A DNA stretch of 64,000 nt from Rhizodiscina lignyota. Taxonomy: Eukaryota; Ascomycota; Dothideomycetes; Aulographales; Rhizodiscinaceae. Made by a program: the position numbers and the translations under genes. Location of the stretch: assembly GCA_010015805.1 (NCBI GenBank), contig ML978121.1, positions 3,658,001 to 3,722,000 on the forward strand, in the 5' to 3' direction. Positions 1 to 10,944 of the stretch are shown here, one piece after another. Numbering within the stretch: position 1 is the first letter of the stretch; every line of letters starts with the position of its first letter. The notes below the pieces were generated by a model, which made no database searches, was not told where the DNA came from, and saw only the letters and a program-made list of their open reading frames with translations.

Positions 1-630
1 GTGCGAACGTGTCCACGCGGGCACTCCCCAAGCTCTGACGACGCGATTACAGCGGGAGTGGAAATAATCAGACGCGGCTAGCACTCCGGGCGGGTGCTAG
101 CAATGAAACGGTGCCCGCCGATCGTCCATATCAGGTTGCCGCTTACCCTCGTGGAAAATGGCGAAGATGAGGCTGTTGGGTAGTTGGATGGGCGTGCAGG
201 CAGAGGGCAGAGGAAAGTGCAGCTGCGTTCCGAGTTCGTGGTTCCCCAGATTTAATTGAGGCGCGCCTACGTCATGCGACAGGCTGCATGTGGCATGTGC
301 TCAGGGTCCGCACCTGCGCTTCCACACCGTCCATTGTGGCCCTCCATAAGACGAAGCCCGACACCGCCTATCTCATCCCACCACCCAGCTGATATATGTC
401 CTCATGATTTCCCTACCTTCTTTCACTCCACCGCAGTCGTCCATCGAGAGTCGGCCTCCTATTGCCATTTACGGCTCTCCCCTGTTCCCCTAGACGCCGC
501 GAACCGACGCCAGCCGCATTCCACGCAAATCTCTGCTGTTAATATCTGGCCCCACGGCCGCCCTTCTACCTTGTCCTTATTACAGCATTACCTCTATCTG
601 GAGTCCTATTGAACCCTAGACCTTAATATA
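1..630. other. Upstream region of the MFS gene
   Basis: No gene is supported here. A perfect 8-bp inverted repeat (GCTAGCAC at 77-84, GTGCTAGC at 94-101) forms a possible hairpin. Positions about 405-605 are pyrimidine-rich, as is common in fungal promoters and 5' leaders, and lead up to the MFS start codon at 631. The open frame at 256-612 has low-complexity composition and no recognisable domain, so I do not call it. Confidence 0.5.
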
Positions 631-3360
631 ATGTCGAGATGGAAAGGGCTTCGGGGATCACGCTCTACCCCAGCAGACGAGGAGAAATCGAGGCAAACGT
701 CAACGGACGACCTGGAGGCCAAGAAGCAGAGGCCACCGAAATGGAGTTTAGGGATTCTGAATGATAAGGAGACAGATGAGGTGCCGGGTAAGTCGGCTTT
801 TGAAACTATTCTACACTCCTGTTGGAATGCCTTTGTGCGACATTGGGTTGGAGAAAACCCCTTCTCTCCCAACTGGAGGGATTAAGGAGATACTGCAGAT
901 CGTCGTCTTTTAGGACGTACGTCTTTTGGGACGCACTGCTAATATGGATGAACATTTAGGCTCCATCTTGTTGATGTCAAAGGTTGCAGAGCGTAATGAA
1001 CCTCTTGGTCTCCAACATGTTCAAGCTCGCACCTCCTCCTCGTCCTTGCCTTCGCCATTCCCTCAACTCTCTCGCAGATCTTCGCAGACGTCGACCTACC
1101 GAGTAAAACAAGAGAAGAAAAAGACTCCAGATGGAAAGATAATTCTCGAACCACAGCCAGACGAGTCGCCCAACGACCCGCTCAATTGGCCAGCTTTCCG
1201 GAGAGATTTGGCCCTGCTCTCCCTGGGTCTATACTGCATGGTGGGAGGAGGCATGACGCCAATTCTCGCTGCTGGATTTTCAAATGTTGCAAGCACGTAT
1301 CACATCTCAACAGCCCGCGTATCTCTCACGACCGGTCTGTATATGATGGGATTGGGTATTGGATCTGTCGTTGCGTCACCAACGGCCATTCTCTTCGGAA
1401 AACGACCGGTGTATCTTGTTGGGTCAATTCTGTTCATCCTGAGTGCCGTCTGGTGTGCTTTATCGCCTAATTTCCCCTCACTGATTGTTGCACGCATCTT
1501 CCAAGGCATTGCAGTATCTCCGGTTGAGTGTCTTCCATCCGCAACGGTGGCAGAAATCTTCTTCTTGCACGAGCGAGCATATCGTCTGGGTATTTATACT
1601 CTCCTTTTGCTCGGCGGGAAGAACTTGGTACCACTCGTGAGCGCGGCCATCATCAACTCTCTTGGATGGCGATGGGTCTTCTGGATGGTCGCGATAGTCG
1701 TCGGTCTCTGCGGCGCGCTTCTGTTCCTCTTTGTTCCGGAGACTTTCTGGGATCGAACACCGCGACCCAGAAGGTTCCTGCGTCGACACGATCATGCAAA
1801 TGACAGCCGACACAGCCTCTCCAGAATTTTCTCTATCAGGACGGGACGAGAGAAGAAACGAGTTCCGACAGAAGGAGAGAAGACCCCGGGACCGACACCT
1901 GGGCTGGAGCATGAACATGTGACGCGACATGTCGGATTCGCGGATGGAAGCGCAGACTCGAACAACGCAGATCGCTGGCAGAGGCGAGAGACTTACCCCC
2001 TTCCAGTGCACGATGGCAAAGAATCGGCGCCGATGTCTCCCTCGTCATTGATGCACCATGATGAAGCATGGAAGGTTGCGCCTACAGGTCAAGGCCCACC
2101 TACGCCGCTACTTCACAACTTGAATTCACCATTCTACGCTGAGAAAGCGCAATCATCGGAACAGCAGGACTACTTCAACCTGGCTCTGCGGCCTCCTGAA
2201 GAGAATCCCCTTCCCACGCAAGAAGTCGCAAACAACATCGCCGCAGCACACAAAGCTGCTAAACAGGCACCGGATGAACAGAACACCGCGCCGAGTGGCT
2301 CCTCTAAAGGCATGAAACTTACTTTACCACCTAGGGTTGTTGTCAGAGATCCCAATGACGCGAATGTCCCGGAAAGCGATGTGCCCATTCATTCGCCAAT
2401 AATCCCTTCGCCAATGTCTGAGCCTGTGACTGAGCAGGTCGCAAGTCCACCAGAGCCCCGATCTGGATTCCATTCTCCAGTTCCTCAGCATATCCCGCCA
2501 AGCCCAATGGATTACACTACATACCATCGCGATGCGCCGCCCAAGACCTGGACTCAGACATTGAGGCCGTATGCTGGCCGCCTCTCGAAGGATAATTGGT
2601 TCAAGGTTGCTTTGCGCCCTTTTATCCTATTCGCGTATCCTTCTATCCTTTGGTCCGCCATGGTCTACTCCTTCTCCGTTGGTTGGCTCATCGTCCTCTC
2701 TGAATCGGTAACCGTCATATACCGTTCACGCGACACGTATAATTTCACTGCACTGCAGGCTGGCTTAGTATACATCTCGCCGTTCATCGGCGGTGTGCTC
2801 GGCACCGCTGTCGCTGGCAAGGTGTCGGATATCATCGTACGTGCCATGTCGCGGCGGAACGAGGGCGTCTATGAGCCGGAGTTCCGGCTTGTCATGGCGA
2901 TACCTATCACTCTGGCTTGCACTGGAGGCCTCTGGATGTTCGGATGGTCTGCGCAGAATAAGGACAGCTGGATAGTGCCGACTCTCGGATTCGGCCTGAC
3001 GTCCTTTGGTTGTAGCTTAGGAAGCACAACTGCCATCACGTTTGCTGTAGATTGCTATAGAGGGTATGCCGGCGAGGCGCTTGTCACCCTCAACTTTTCG
3101 AAAAGTGAGTCTGCCTTTGCCTCCCTCGGCAAAGCGATGTAGTATTGGAAAGAGACGGCTAACGATCAGCAGATATATTCCATGGCCTCGTTTTCTCGCT
3201 CTTCTTCACCAACTGGCTCGAGTCTGACGGCTCGAAGGAGGTCTTCCTCATTGTCGGCGGTATACAATTAGCCTGCATGCTCTTCACGATTCCGATGTAC
3301 ATTTACGGCAAGAGGTGTCGCATGTGGACTGTGCGGAAGAATCTTATGGAGAAGTTCTGA
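631..3360 (+). CDS. MFS transporter with long central cytoplasmic loop
   Basis: Three exons: 631-787, 960-3104 and 3173-3360 (829 residues). Intron 1 (172 bp, GTAAGT...TTTAG) joins a short N-terminal exon ending in DEVP to GSILLMSK; that junction reads continuously and matches the N-terminal style of fungal drug/polyamine-type MFS proteins. Intron 2 is 68 bp (GTGAGT...CAGCAG). Residues about 100-310 and 600-800 hold two sets of hydrophobic helices, consistent with a 12-helix MFS protein of the plasma membrane. Between them lies a hydrophilic loop of nearly 290 residues rich in Ser, Pro and charged residues, far longer than the usual MFS central loop. The substrate cannot be inferred. The start at 631 is chosen because the next ATG, inside intron 1 at 944, would lose the conserved N-terminal segment. 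Confidence 0.88.
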
Positions 3361-4273
3361 GCATCTGAAGCGAATTTCGAGTATAGTTGGCATTTGATTG
3401 ACACTATATAGGTGCTTGTTGCTAGAGCGGACGCCGCGGCGCAGGAACTCTATGGGTTATTCGTTTGATTAGCGGCATTGAAGGCGCTTTGGGGTTGTTG
3501 GACATCCTTGGGATTAATTTGTTCGACATCAAGATTGCGCGTGGCTCTCGGCAGGGAAGATTGGATATCCCATGACATCAACACTAATGAATTAATGGGT
3601 ACAATTATGTTTATCTATCGCATCCTAACGTGATTAAGTGCTTCGACGTCAACAACCAACTGACCAGTGGCCCAAGCTATTGGCATATGCGTTCTAACGT
3701 GACGAGCAGCCTTACGCCATTTTGCAAGCAATGAAGTCTAGTATATGGACTGACGCCTTGGGGTTTGCCGGCTGCCTATCATCAGCACCATTTCTTCAGC
3801 GAAAGAACGCAGAAACAGCATATCGTCGATTCAATTGCACGACTCCCAGATCATAACGAAGATCACCGATGACAACGTTAAGAGACATACAGATAAGGAA
3901 GAGCAACTATTGCCACATTGAGTTGAACCTTAAAATACTCACTACAGGCTTGATTTCTCCAAGCTGAGAATGTCCCTCGTCTGAGCTGTTTTCCGGATCG
4001 CTTTTCCGGATGGAATATTCAGCGCAGGGCCACGACTCCATATCAATGTTCTACACCTGTGCGAGATCTAAATCCCAGACACTGTGCTCTACTTCCTTTG
4101 AGATCGCAACTTCTTCGTAGCTCTCCTCGCTGATCCTGTATGGTGATTGTATGGCAGAGTCCGCCAAAGTTGGTGTCAAGGTAGACGCTATCGTCTACCA
4201 AATATTGTTGAGTCCATGCTCTTATTGATTCGCGTAGACCAGTCCTTGAAGGCCGGCCCACCTTTCCGTTGTA
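3361..4273. other. Intergenic region between convergent genes
   Basis: Convergent 3' ends of the MFS gene and the minus-strand gene at 4274-4897. The only open frames are short (under 75 codons) and show no motif. I see no RNA gene or repeat. Confidence 0.5.
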
Positions 4274-4897
4274 TTACCATAACACTCCCTTTCCAAGCTG
4301 AAGGAGAAGATATGCGAGCAGAGTCCCAGGTATAACAGCCCTCACCAAGAGACGGCGAAACATCCACAAAGTCATCTCAATGTTGGTAGGCCTCGGTATA
4401 CCATCCTGCTCAAGTTTCTGCCTTATCGTCTCAATCTTCTTCAGCATGGCCTCGCGATCGTGAGGCGAGAATTGGAAGCGACCATTGAATTCCTGGAGTG
4501 ACTGGCTTCCTGCCTCCCTGGCACTTTGTGCTTGATACTCGTCCAGCTCAACCGCCTTTTCAATGCTCTCGAGAACGCACCAAAAGGTGGTTCCGCGTTG
4601 GTGTCGGGTCCAGCCTTCGCTCGGAGCAACGCACTCTTTATCGATCATTCGGTCCAGACGGTCCAGACGTCCCTGAAAGGTCTGTGCCATGCGCTCGGTA
4701 AGTTTGCTTTTTCCATGCTCTTGAAGACGCCGTGATGAGGTTGATAGCCATGCGATTGGTGGGTGTGTATTTTGTATGTTCGCAGCATACGACGAGCGAG
4801 GAAGTAGAGGGGGTCGTGAGGGTAGACATTGGGGTCGGATAATTCCTCTACCCAATGGGCAGCGCACAAATGTGGGTCGTAGGAGGTGGACAGACAT
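4274..4897 (-). CDS. Probable mitochondrial single-pass membrane protein (unknown function)
   Basis: An uninterrupted 207-residue frame starting with ATG at 4897. The first about 60 residues are rich in Arg, Ser and Pro with no acidic residue and contain an STSSRRLQ segment, a pattern typical of a fungal mitochondrial presequence. The middle is charged and helical, including a long predicted helix ending in KKIETIRQKL. Residues about 180-205 form one hydrophobic segment near the C-terminus (VIPGTLLAYLLLQLG), suggesting an inner-membrane anchor. I do not recognise the family. Localisation is inferred from composition only. Confidence 0.6.
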   Translation of the reverse strand: MSVHLLRPTFVRCPLGRGIIRPQCLPSRPPLLPRSSYAANIQNTHPPIAWLSTSSRRLQEHGKSKLTERMAQTFQGRLDRLDRMIDKECVAPSEGWTRHQRGTTFWCVLESIEKAVELDEYQAQSAREAGSQSLQEFNGRFQFSPHDREAMLKKIETIRQKLEQDGIPRPTNIEMTLWMFRRLLVRAVIPGTLLAYLLLQLGKGVLW

Positions 4898-5578
4898 TAT
4901 GATTCGAAGTCAGGTTCAGGATTTGGTATCTAGATCAACATACGGAGCCTCTTCTGCTGCGGAGGAGTCAGTCTCATGAACGGACGCGGAGGCGATTGAT
5001 CGCGTGCGGCGGACTTACAAGTCGATCCTGCCAATTGACATTTCCGTTGCATGCAATCAGTCACATCTCAATCTAAGATTGTACTGGCACTGAAGCGAAG
5101 CAGGATTTCGGCGTCTTTCAATTGAGAATAGGTATATAACGAAGGATTGCATGCAGGTTTGAGGCATGAAATTCGTCCGGAGCCCAGCCGAGACTATTGA
5201 AGCTTGGTCATCGAGCATCCAGGGAGCCAGCGCTGGGTGGGGTGGTACCCAGCTTTAAGTGGGGCAGGTCCCTAGAATTGGTTGCTCTACGGGTGACAAG
5301 TGAGTCTGTTCCTTGACAACTGCAAATGATAGCATACTAAACATCTTTCTGAGCAATAATTGTATTTACACACGGTATTGATATATACAGGATATACAGA
5401 TGACGTCCAGCTTTCCGAGTACTCAAGGAAGGGTATTCAACCACAATGCACGAAGGACGGATAAACGCCAGAAATACAGCAACGCCGAACCGCTATGCAA
5501 AAGATGCAAAAGCTCCAGAATGGCCGTTCAATTCTGCCATGACAGAAAAACTCTCGGTTCCCAAAGTTAGAACCACTC
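4898..5578. other. Intergenic region with one short inverted repeat
   Basis: Holds the promoter of the 4274-4897 gene and the 3' side of the 5579-6328 gene. A 7-bp inverted repeat (GCTGGGT at 5232-5238, ACCCAGC at 5247-5253) is visible. Nothing else could be assigned. Confidence 0.4.
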
Positions 5579-6328
5579 TCAGCTTGTATCCTCTTGCCCT
5601 TCAACAAGCTGCCTCAGCTCCTCGGCGTCCCTCTCCATTTTCCCCTTGCGCCTGAAGAACAGAGACGCGGCGGTGCCTAGCAGTGCAAACACTGCTGCAC
5701 CAATACCGATGCTCATGCCGGCGATCGCCGCAGAACTCAAACTTGGGCTGTTGCTGGGTGGCGGGGTGGGAGTCGGGGTTGGAGTCGAAGTGGGAGATTT
5801 GGTGTGATTTGATGGAGTTTGGTTGTTGAGGATGGTGAAGCCAGGGCTGGGTAGTCCATTCGCCTTGTAGTTGTACGACGAGCCGGCTGGCTTGAATGTG
5901 ATAACGTACTCCCCGTCGGTTGCGAGAATATTGTTGGGGATGGCAACCTTCCACTTGAAGGAGCCACCGTGCTTTGTGACATCGACGTTCTCTGTGAATA
6001 CGGGGTTAGTGCTTGATCCGATAGGCTTGGTGGAGGGTCTAGACTTACCCATCAGACGGTGACTGTATCTCGCCTTTGTGGTATCCCAGTCGAAGCTTGC
6101 CACCCACAAATCGAGCTTCGTCGTATTCACAGAGAACTTGTGAGGATCGATATTGTTCCATTCTAACGTGATATTGTTTCCATTTGAGAATTGCTGGGAG
6201 AAATCATTTGCGACTGAGCCATTGGGCGTCTTCCAAAGCTGATGCTGAAGAGGCCCGGGAGTGCAACTTATTGCGGTGATGAAAAGCGAGAGAAGGAAGA
6301 GCGAGAATGAATGTGTAGATGAAATCAT
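5579..6328 (-). CDS. Secreted/cell-surface Ser-Thr-Pro-rich single-pass membrane protein
   Basis: Two exons, 6328-6049 and 5991-5579. The 57-bp intron (GTAAGT...CACTAAC...CACAG) has a consensus branch site but is a multiple of three and free of stops, so a retained intron would add 19 residues in frame. The spliced protein has 230 residues: signal peptide (about 1-22), an extracellular region of about 120 residues with several NxT/S sites, a Pro-Thr repeat stretch, one transmembrane helix (AAIAGMSIGIGAAVFALLG) and a short basic, charged tail. This is the general layout of fungal Mid2/KRE9-like surface proteins. The family is not identified precisely. Confidence 0.75.
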   Translation of the reverse strand: MISSTHSFSLFLLSLFITAISCTPGPLQHQLWKTPNGSVANDFSQQFSNGNNITLEWNNIDPHKFSVNTTKLDLWVASFDWDTTKARYSHRLMGKSRPSTKPIGSSTNPVFTENVDVTKHGGSFKWKVAIPNNILATDGEYVITFKPAGSSYNYKANGLPSPGFTILNNQTPSNHTKSPTSTPTPTPTPPPSNSPSLSSAAIAGMSIGIGAAVFALLGTAASLFFRRKGKMERDAEELRQLVEGQEDTS

Positions 6329-7993
6329 TGTAGCGATTGTAATGAAAGTGAGACTGATGAGGAATTGATGATGTGTGTGGAGTATTGGATACGAAAAGAG
6401 GTACTGCTGTCATACTTAAAGTTCTAGGACATCATAATGCGGTTGCTGAAAGCGCTCAAAATAGGGCAGATAGACGAACGACTCGGGGCGAATGTTTGGC
6501 AGTGGGGGGCTTTGCAGGTCGGAAGGCTAGGAAAGCCTCAGAGTGAGGTACCTCGTGGAGTGCTTCGGCCGGAGGCTCATACCAAAGCCCATTGTAACGC
6601 TTCAAGCGGAAAAGTCATGGTGCAACTGGAATGAGATGAAAATAGCAGAGGACCTAAGGGACTACGGCTGCAGTGGGAATAACAAAGAGCCGATTGACAG
6701 AGGCGGTAGAGTTAGTTGTTGTCTTTGGGGGCCAAGATGGAAATCTCTATCGGACGAGCCAATCAGCTTTAATGGGATTTATGCCCCTGTCTTCACGTCG
6801 CCATTTGTTTGGCTGGTTCGATAAGAACTCCGCATCAAATTTGGCGCGCCGATGGCTGAGTGGCTGGGCTGTGGCTGCAAGGCTTCTGCATCGCTCCGCC
6901 GACAAAGCCTTGGATCCTGTCCCGCAGCAGACTTCTTCTCATGTTTCACAGGCAATTGTGACTTTGTCGCACATCTGCAAGATGTTTCCAACTACACGAT
7001 GGCACTACTCCGTACGACAAGAAGAAAGACAAGTAAAGAGACAACCTCACTTGTTCATTCCAAATACGGAGTATGTGATCGACACCACAAGACAGATTGA
7101 GGATGAACTAAATACATAGAGGGTAAGCTCTAGGCTCAAATTTCATGCAGAACATTTGATCCCTCTTCCTCTTCCCACCCTGCGAGTCTGACTCTGTTGT
7201 TCTCCCAGGATACTGATTTGCTGGCTTTCACGTCGCTTTCCCAGCCCCTGGGGATTAGGCAAGCCATTGCTCTGACGGCTTCGTAAATGTCTCCATTGCG
7301 ATCGCTTTCACCGCACCGGTAACACGGAATATTGGCAGGTCGCATCGTAAACGAGTCGTCCCCGGTCCCGGTCAGTATTGAATCACCATGCTCGACAGCA
7401 TACCTATGCATGATTTTCCAGTCTCGCAGTGGCCTTCAATTCTTCCAACGCATGCTTCCGATGTGCCGTCTCGCTTCTCATGTGAAGTTTTTCAGCTGGC
7501 CTAGCTTCAATGCGTAAAATGGTTCTGGAAAGCCATACCAGGTGCCGGATGGATTTCGTTCCCACAAAAAGGCGCCACGAGGGCAAGACCTGTTGGCTCC
7601 CAAGCTTCTCCCCGTCTCTTTTACATCTACTCTATTTTAGTGTCTAATTTGCAACCGTTCCGGATCATAAATTCAGGAGCGGCCGGCTCCCCATCCCCAT
7701 TGAGTGTCGGTTGCTGGTTGCGTAGACGGACGAGGAGTTGAAACGGCGCATTTGAACCTCTCCTAATTCGGGAACGAGTGCGATCGAGGTCGGGGAACAA
7801 GGTCCTCGAAATTTTAGAGATGGTGAGCAATAAAGGTATCGCTATAGCAATTGCCAAGCTCGAAGAATGCAAGCGCGGGGGTTCGTTAAGTATAGTCGCG
7901 TATCCGGGCAATGACGTTCACCATAAGACTCCGAAGAAATCCCCCCCGGTAATATTCGACGATATACTCTCTCAAGCTCATGAAGAGATAGTC
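6329..7993. other. Gene-poor region 5' of the cupin relic
   Basis: The first part is the promoter side of the 5579-6328 gene. Several open frames of 60-150 codons overlap on both strands (for example 6673-7119 plus) but show no domain, no signal peptide and no splice-compatible extension. I see no supportable gene or RNA. Confidence 0.4.
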
Positions 7994-8416
7994 TCAGAGA
8001 GTATGGCAATCCTCTCGCTCCGCGACTCGAAGGAGAACAGCTCGAAGTTGAATGACTCGAATGCCAACAACAACAATGACTATAATGCCGGCAATGGAAG
8101 CGAGGGAGGAAACAGGTGCTCCGATGAAACCAACAGTCATACTGACTCCAGCCGCAACGAGAGCTGGTGAGAGCCTGCGATCCGAACGGATAATCGTGGC
8201 CCCCGAGGTGGCATTGAAGTCGAATTTCTGGTCCGGGCCACTATTGACGAGGTCGAATTTGTTGATGGCCACAGGAGTAGTCTCGAGCTTGGTAGTTGAA
8301 TCGGTGTTGCTAGTTTGCGCGATGGTGCCAGTGGATGCGGTAGCGTTTCTATCAAGCGGCGCTGCCATAGCAGCGCCCGAGAGATAGAGGAGAGTAACGA
8401 TAATGGAGAAACGCAT
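7994..8416 (-). pseudogene. Truncated, decayed germin-like cupin paralogue
   Basis: An open frame of 140 codons whose first about 97 residues align by eye with the intact cupin at 11493-12239: signal peptide (MRFSIIVTLLYLSGAAMAAPL), then KFDFNA, RSDR(R/K)L, PAL and VSMTVGF. Similarity stops abruptly at about position 8122, just before the cupin metal-binding motif. The His-X-His, Glu and second His ligands are all absent. The remaining about 40 residues (APVSSLASIAGIIVIVVVG...) are unrelated and include a new hydrophobic helix. By loss of the active site it is a dead germin, though the frame is still open and could encode a small membrane peptide. Upstream sequence to about 9880 is also duplicated. 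Confidence 0.8.
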
Positions 8417-9880
8417 CTTGTCTTTTCAGTGTTGTTGATGAAGAATTAGGAATTCCTATGCTCTTTGCGAAGACTAAACGTTTTATATGAAACTGAGAGG
8501 AATTTGATGCTGGATAGTGATTGATTGCAGGATGAATAACGACCATACTTATACGTATTTCCTCTCGACTTGAAGCTTGACCAATATCTCTTGCGGGAAG
8601 CTCTGGGGCCTTTTCCGGATACGGTTACGGCATATAGCAGCCCCGCGGGATCAACTATCGCTTGTATGATCCGGAGGCCCTGTAAGAACCAGGCTTCAGT
8701 CGTGCAGGAGTTCATAAAAAAGGATCTTCATCTTCGTCTTGGGGGTGTGGCGAAGTTACATCGTTTCGTGTTCGGAGTTGGCCCCCTTGCAACTAAAATA
8801 TTTCTCCCCTAGTTTGCTCGAGCAAATCTAGAGCCAATCTTACGAATCATATGTAGAGCACACGCTATCGGGAGAGTTAGAGAGAATTATACAGATAAAC
8901 GGTCATGTGAGAACGAAGCTAGTCCGATTTGATATGGCTTACACGCAAGCCATCCTCTTTCTGATCGACATGACAGCTATTGGTCAGATCAGCTTGAGCA
9001 AACCAGCAAAATTGATTTGGATTGTAGAGGGACCGACCCCGAAACTCGAAAAGCGCTGCGCATGCGGAGTCGGTGCGCAGGCTCGTGTGTATGACGCCGG
9101 TGGGATGTTGATGCCATGCGACACTTGCAACAGCCTCCAATGTCCAAGGAAGTACACTGCTCAGTATATGTGTTGAAGATGCAATTAGCATAACTAATGA
9201 GAGCTACTTTGGGATGGTGAAAGACCACGAGCCTGTGAACGGAGCGGAGTTGCACAACCGGAGTTGAGAGTCTGGAGATTTCACTGCGGCCGCTTCCAGG
9301 TTCCGATGTCTCGCAGGTAGTAAAGATTCCAGTCTTTAGTCCCGAATGATTCATTTGCTCGCACAGTAGTTCAGAAATGTAGAAACGTCCGTTTCAGGCT
9401 ACTGGTGATAAGGCTGTGGCTAGGGGTCCTGCGCAACGTTGAGACCGTGTCTCTTTGCTTCGTATTTGGAATTCCCATCCATGCGTGAAAGTAAACGTTG
9501 TGGCATAAGAATTACTTGCTACCTCAGCAACCTTTTAGGCCAAACGCAGACAGCATTGCTGGAACAAGGCAAGTACGAATGAGGCTGTTGAAGATCAAGA
9601 TAAAGTTTTGCTAGCGGAAAACAATGTTACTATTTTAGTGCCACGCGGCCCGCGCCACTCCTTGGCTGCATGCAGGGCCTAAAGGGCTAGCCAATCATCG
9701 TCGCCGGCAGCCTCCGTTTGCCGATGATCCGATCTATTCCTAAAAACTATCGCAAACGTGATGTTCACATGTGATTTTGAGGCGTGACAAACGCTTGGGG
9801 GCAAGATACAAGGCGCGGCTCTGAGATCTTAGATTTATCGAAGACCACTTACCGCAAATGGACGTCGTTCACAAGTCACG
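8122..9880. repeat. Segmental duplication, copy A (decayed)
   Basis: Matches copy B (11915-13515) in the same orientation through a series of recognisable blocks: the cupin 5' coding part, CCGTATACGGTTACGG-like and CTTCGTCTTGGCGGCGTGGCGAAGT-like leader segments, a GTCGGTGCGCAG block near 9067, GATTCATTTGCTCG near 9348, ATTTTAGTGC near 9635 and AGCCAATCATCGTCGC near 9689. Relative to B it carries about 295 extra bp at about 8765-9058. Divergence is substantial, so the duplication is old. Confidence 0.75.
8547..8557 (-). promoter_or_regulatory. TATA-like element of cupin relic (copy A)
   Basis: On the minus strand this reads TACGTATAAGT, 131 nt upstream of the relic's ATG. The matching position in copy B (12395-12405) reads TATGTATAAGT. 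Retention in both copies suggests core promoter function, but this is inference. Confidence 0.3.
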
Positions 9881-10944
9881 TAATCCAGCACTATCCTGCT
9901 TCCATCCGCATCCTGGAAGCTACTCCGCAACCTGGAAGCTACTCCGCAACCTGGGGCCTGTTTCGTACCCTTGGATCATAGATCAAAGTTCACACAAGAT
10001 TCTTCATCTAGCGCTTTCTGTTTTTGTTCTTAATAAATGGACTGTATAATTGCTTTCGCAACCCTAGTAGATCAAAAAAAATTACGTACATGTATGTTCA
10101 GATGCAGACTTAAGGTGCTCGGCTTAACCTTACACACACAACTAGTACTGAGATTAAATACACAAAGCCCTGAAAGGCTAAATCTCAGAGGTATATTAAG
10201 GCTATTTGACGCGCCCCTTTGACGCTATTGTGTTCGTGGAATACGTATCTTACGCCGTAGTTGGGCTTGGTGAGGACATGGCTTCTCAAGAATACAGTTA
10301 TACGAAAGTACGTTTTCGGTCAAGTCGCGTTAAGACCAGACCAAAATTGTGTGATTGCTAGACCCTTTTAGGTATAGATTAATTCCTCATGCTTATCGGA
10401 GAGTATTAATCTCTATAAATATCTAGATCTCTGTCCGATCGGGCGTTCCGTGAGCACAATATCAAACTATCGACACAGCCCAAGGGTGCGAAACATGCCC
10501 TTGAAATGTTTTCACTTTCTCAAATATGGAACATTTGAAATAGGATTTTGCGTGGGTGCCAAACCATTTCAAGTGATCTGCAAGATGCTAGGGAAGAAAG
10601 ATAGAGGTGGACTTAACACATAGTAGGGTTGTCAAACCCTAAGTGGCACACTAACACCAACAATTAATACATGGTAGGGTTGTTAAACCCTAAGATCACA
10701 ACAACACTCAACAATTAATACATAATAGGGTTAGGGTTATAACAACGCCTAGTATTCTTAGAGTAATACCCTAAAAATCCCTCCAAAGCCACGTTATATG
10801 AGATAAATTCTCAAATATATTTAAAGTACCTTACGCCGAAATTATATATTTGTTTATTATTTCTATCTAATTAAGAGCATCTCGAGCTGAGGACAAGTCG
10901 TCGTTGTACTGCGGGGCGCATATCTCCGCTGGTGCAACTTACCA
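9881..10944. other. AT-rich gene-free region with minisatellite
   Basis: No gene. It begins just downstream of a 19-bp direct duplication at 9912-9949 (CCTGGAAGCTACTCCGCAA twice) that straddles the end of copy A. From about 9990 the sequence becomes distinctly AT-rich, with long A/T runs near 10075 and 10800-10870, and frames are riddled with stops. This is the look of a decayed, possibly RIP-mutated, mobile-element remnant, but no terminal repeats or transposase motif could be identified. Confidence 0.45.
10618..10745. repeat. 51-bp tandem repeat with inverted telomere-like motifs
   Basis: Units start at 10618, 10669 and 10720, the last partial. The first two share ACATRGTAGGGTTGT, AAACCCTAAG and CAACAATTAAT. 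Each of them contains TAGGGTT followed after 3-4 nt by AACCCTA, a 7-bp hairpin built of the fungal telomere unit. The third unit instead contains TAGGGTTAGGGTT. The telomere-repeat identity (TTAGGG) is established knowledge for filamentous fungi; any role here is unknown. Confidence 0.8.

Noticed and set aside
256-612. 118-codon plus-strand open frame
   Set aside because: Pro/His/Ser-rich low-complexity translation in a pyrimidine-rich promoter; no domain or conserved start.
6849-6935. tRNA-like A-box (TGGCTGAGTGG)
   Set aside because: No matching B-box (GGTTCRANTCC) and no acceptor stem can be formed at the expected distance.
6673-7119. 148-codon plus-strand open frame
   Set aside because: No recognisable domain, no promoter context and no splice extension; composition like non-coding DNA.
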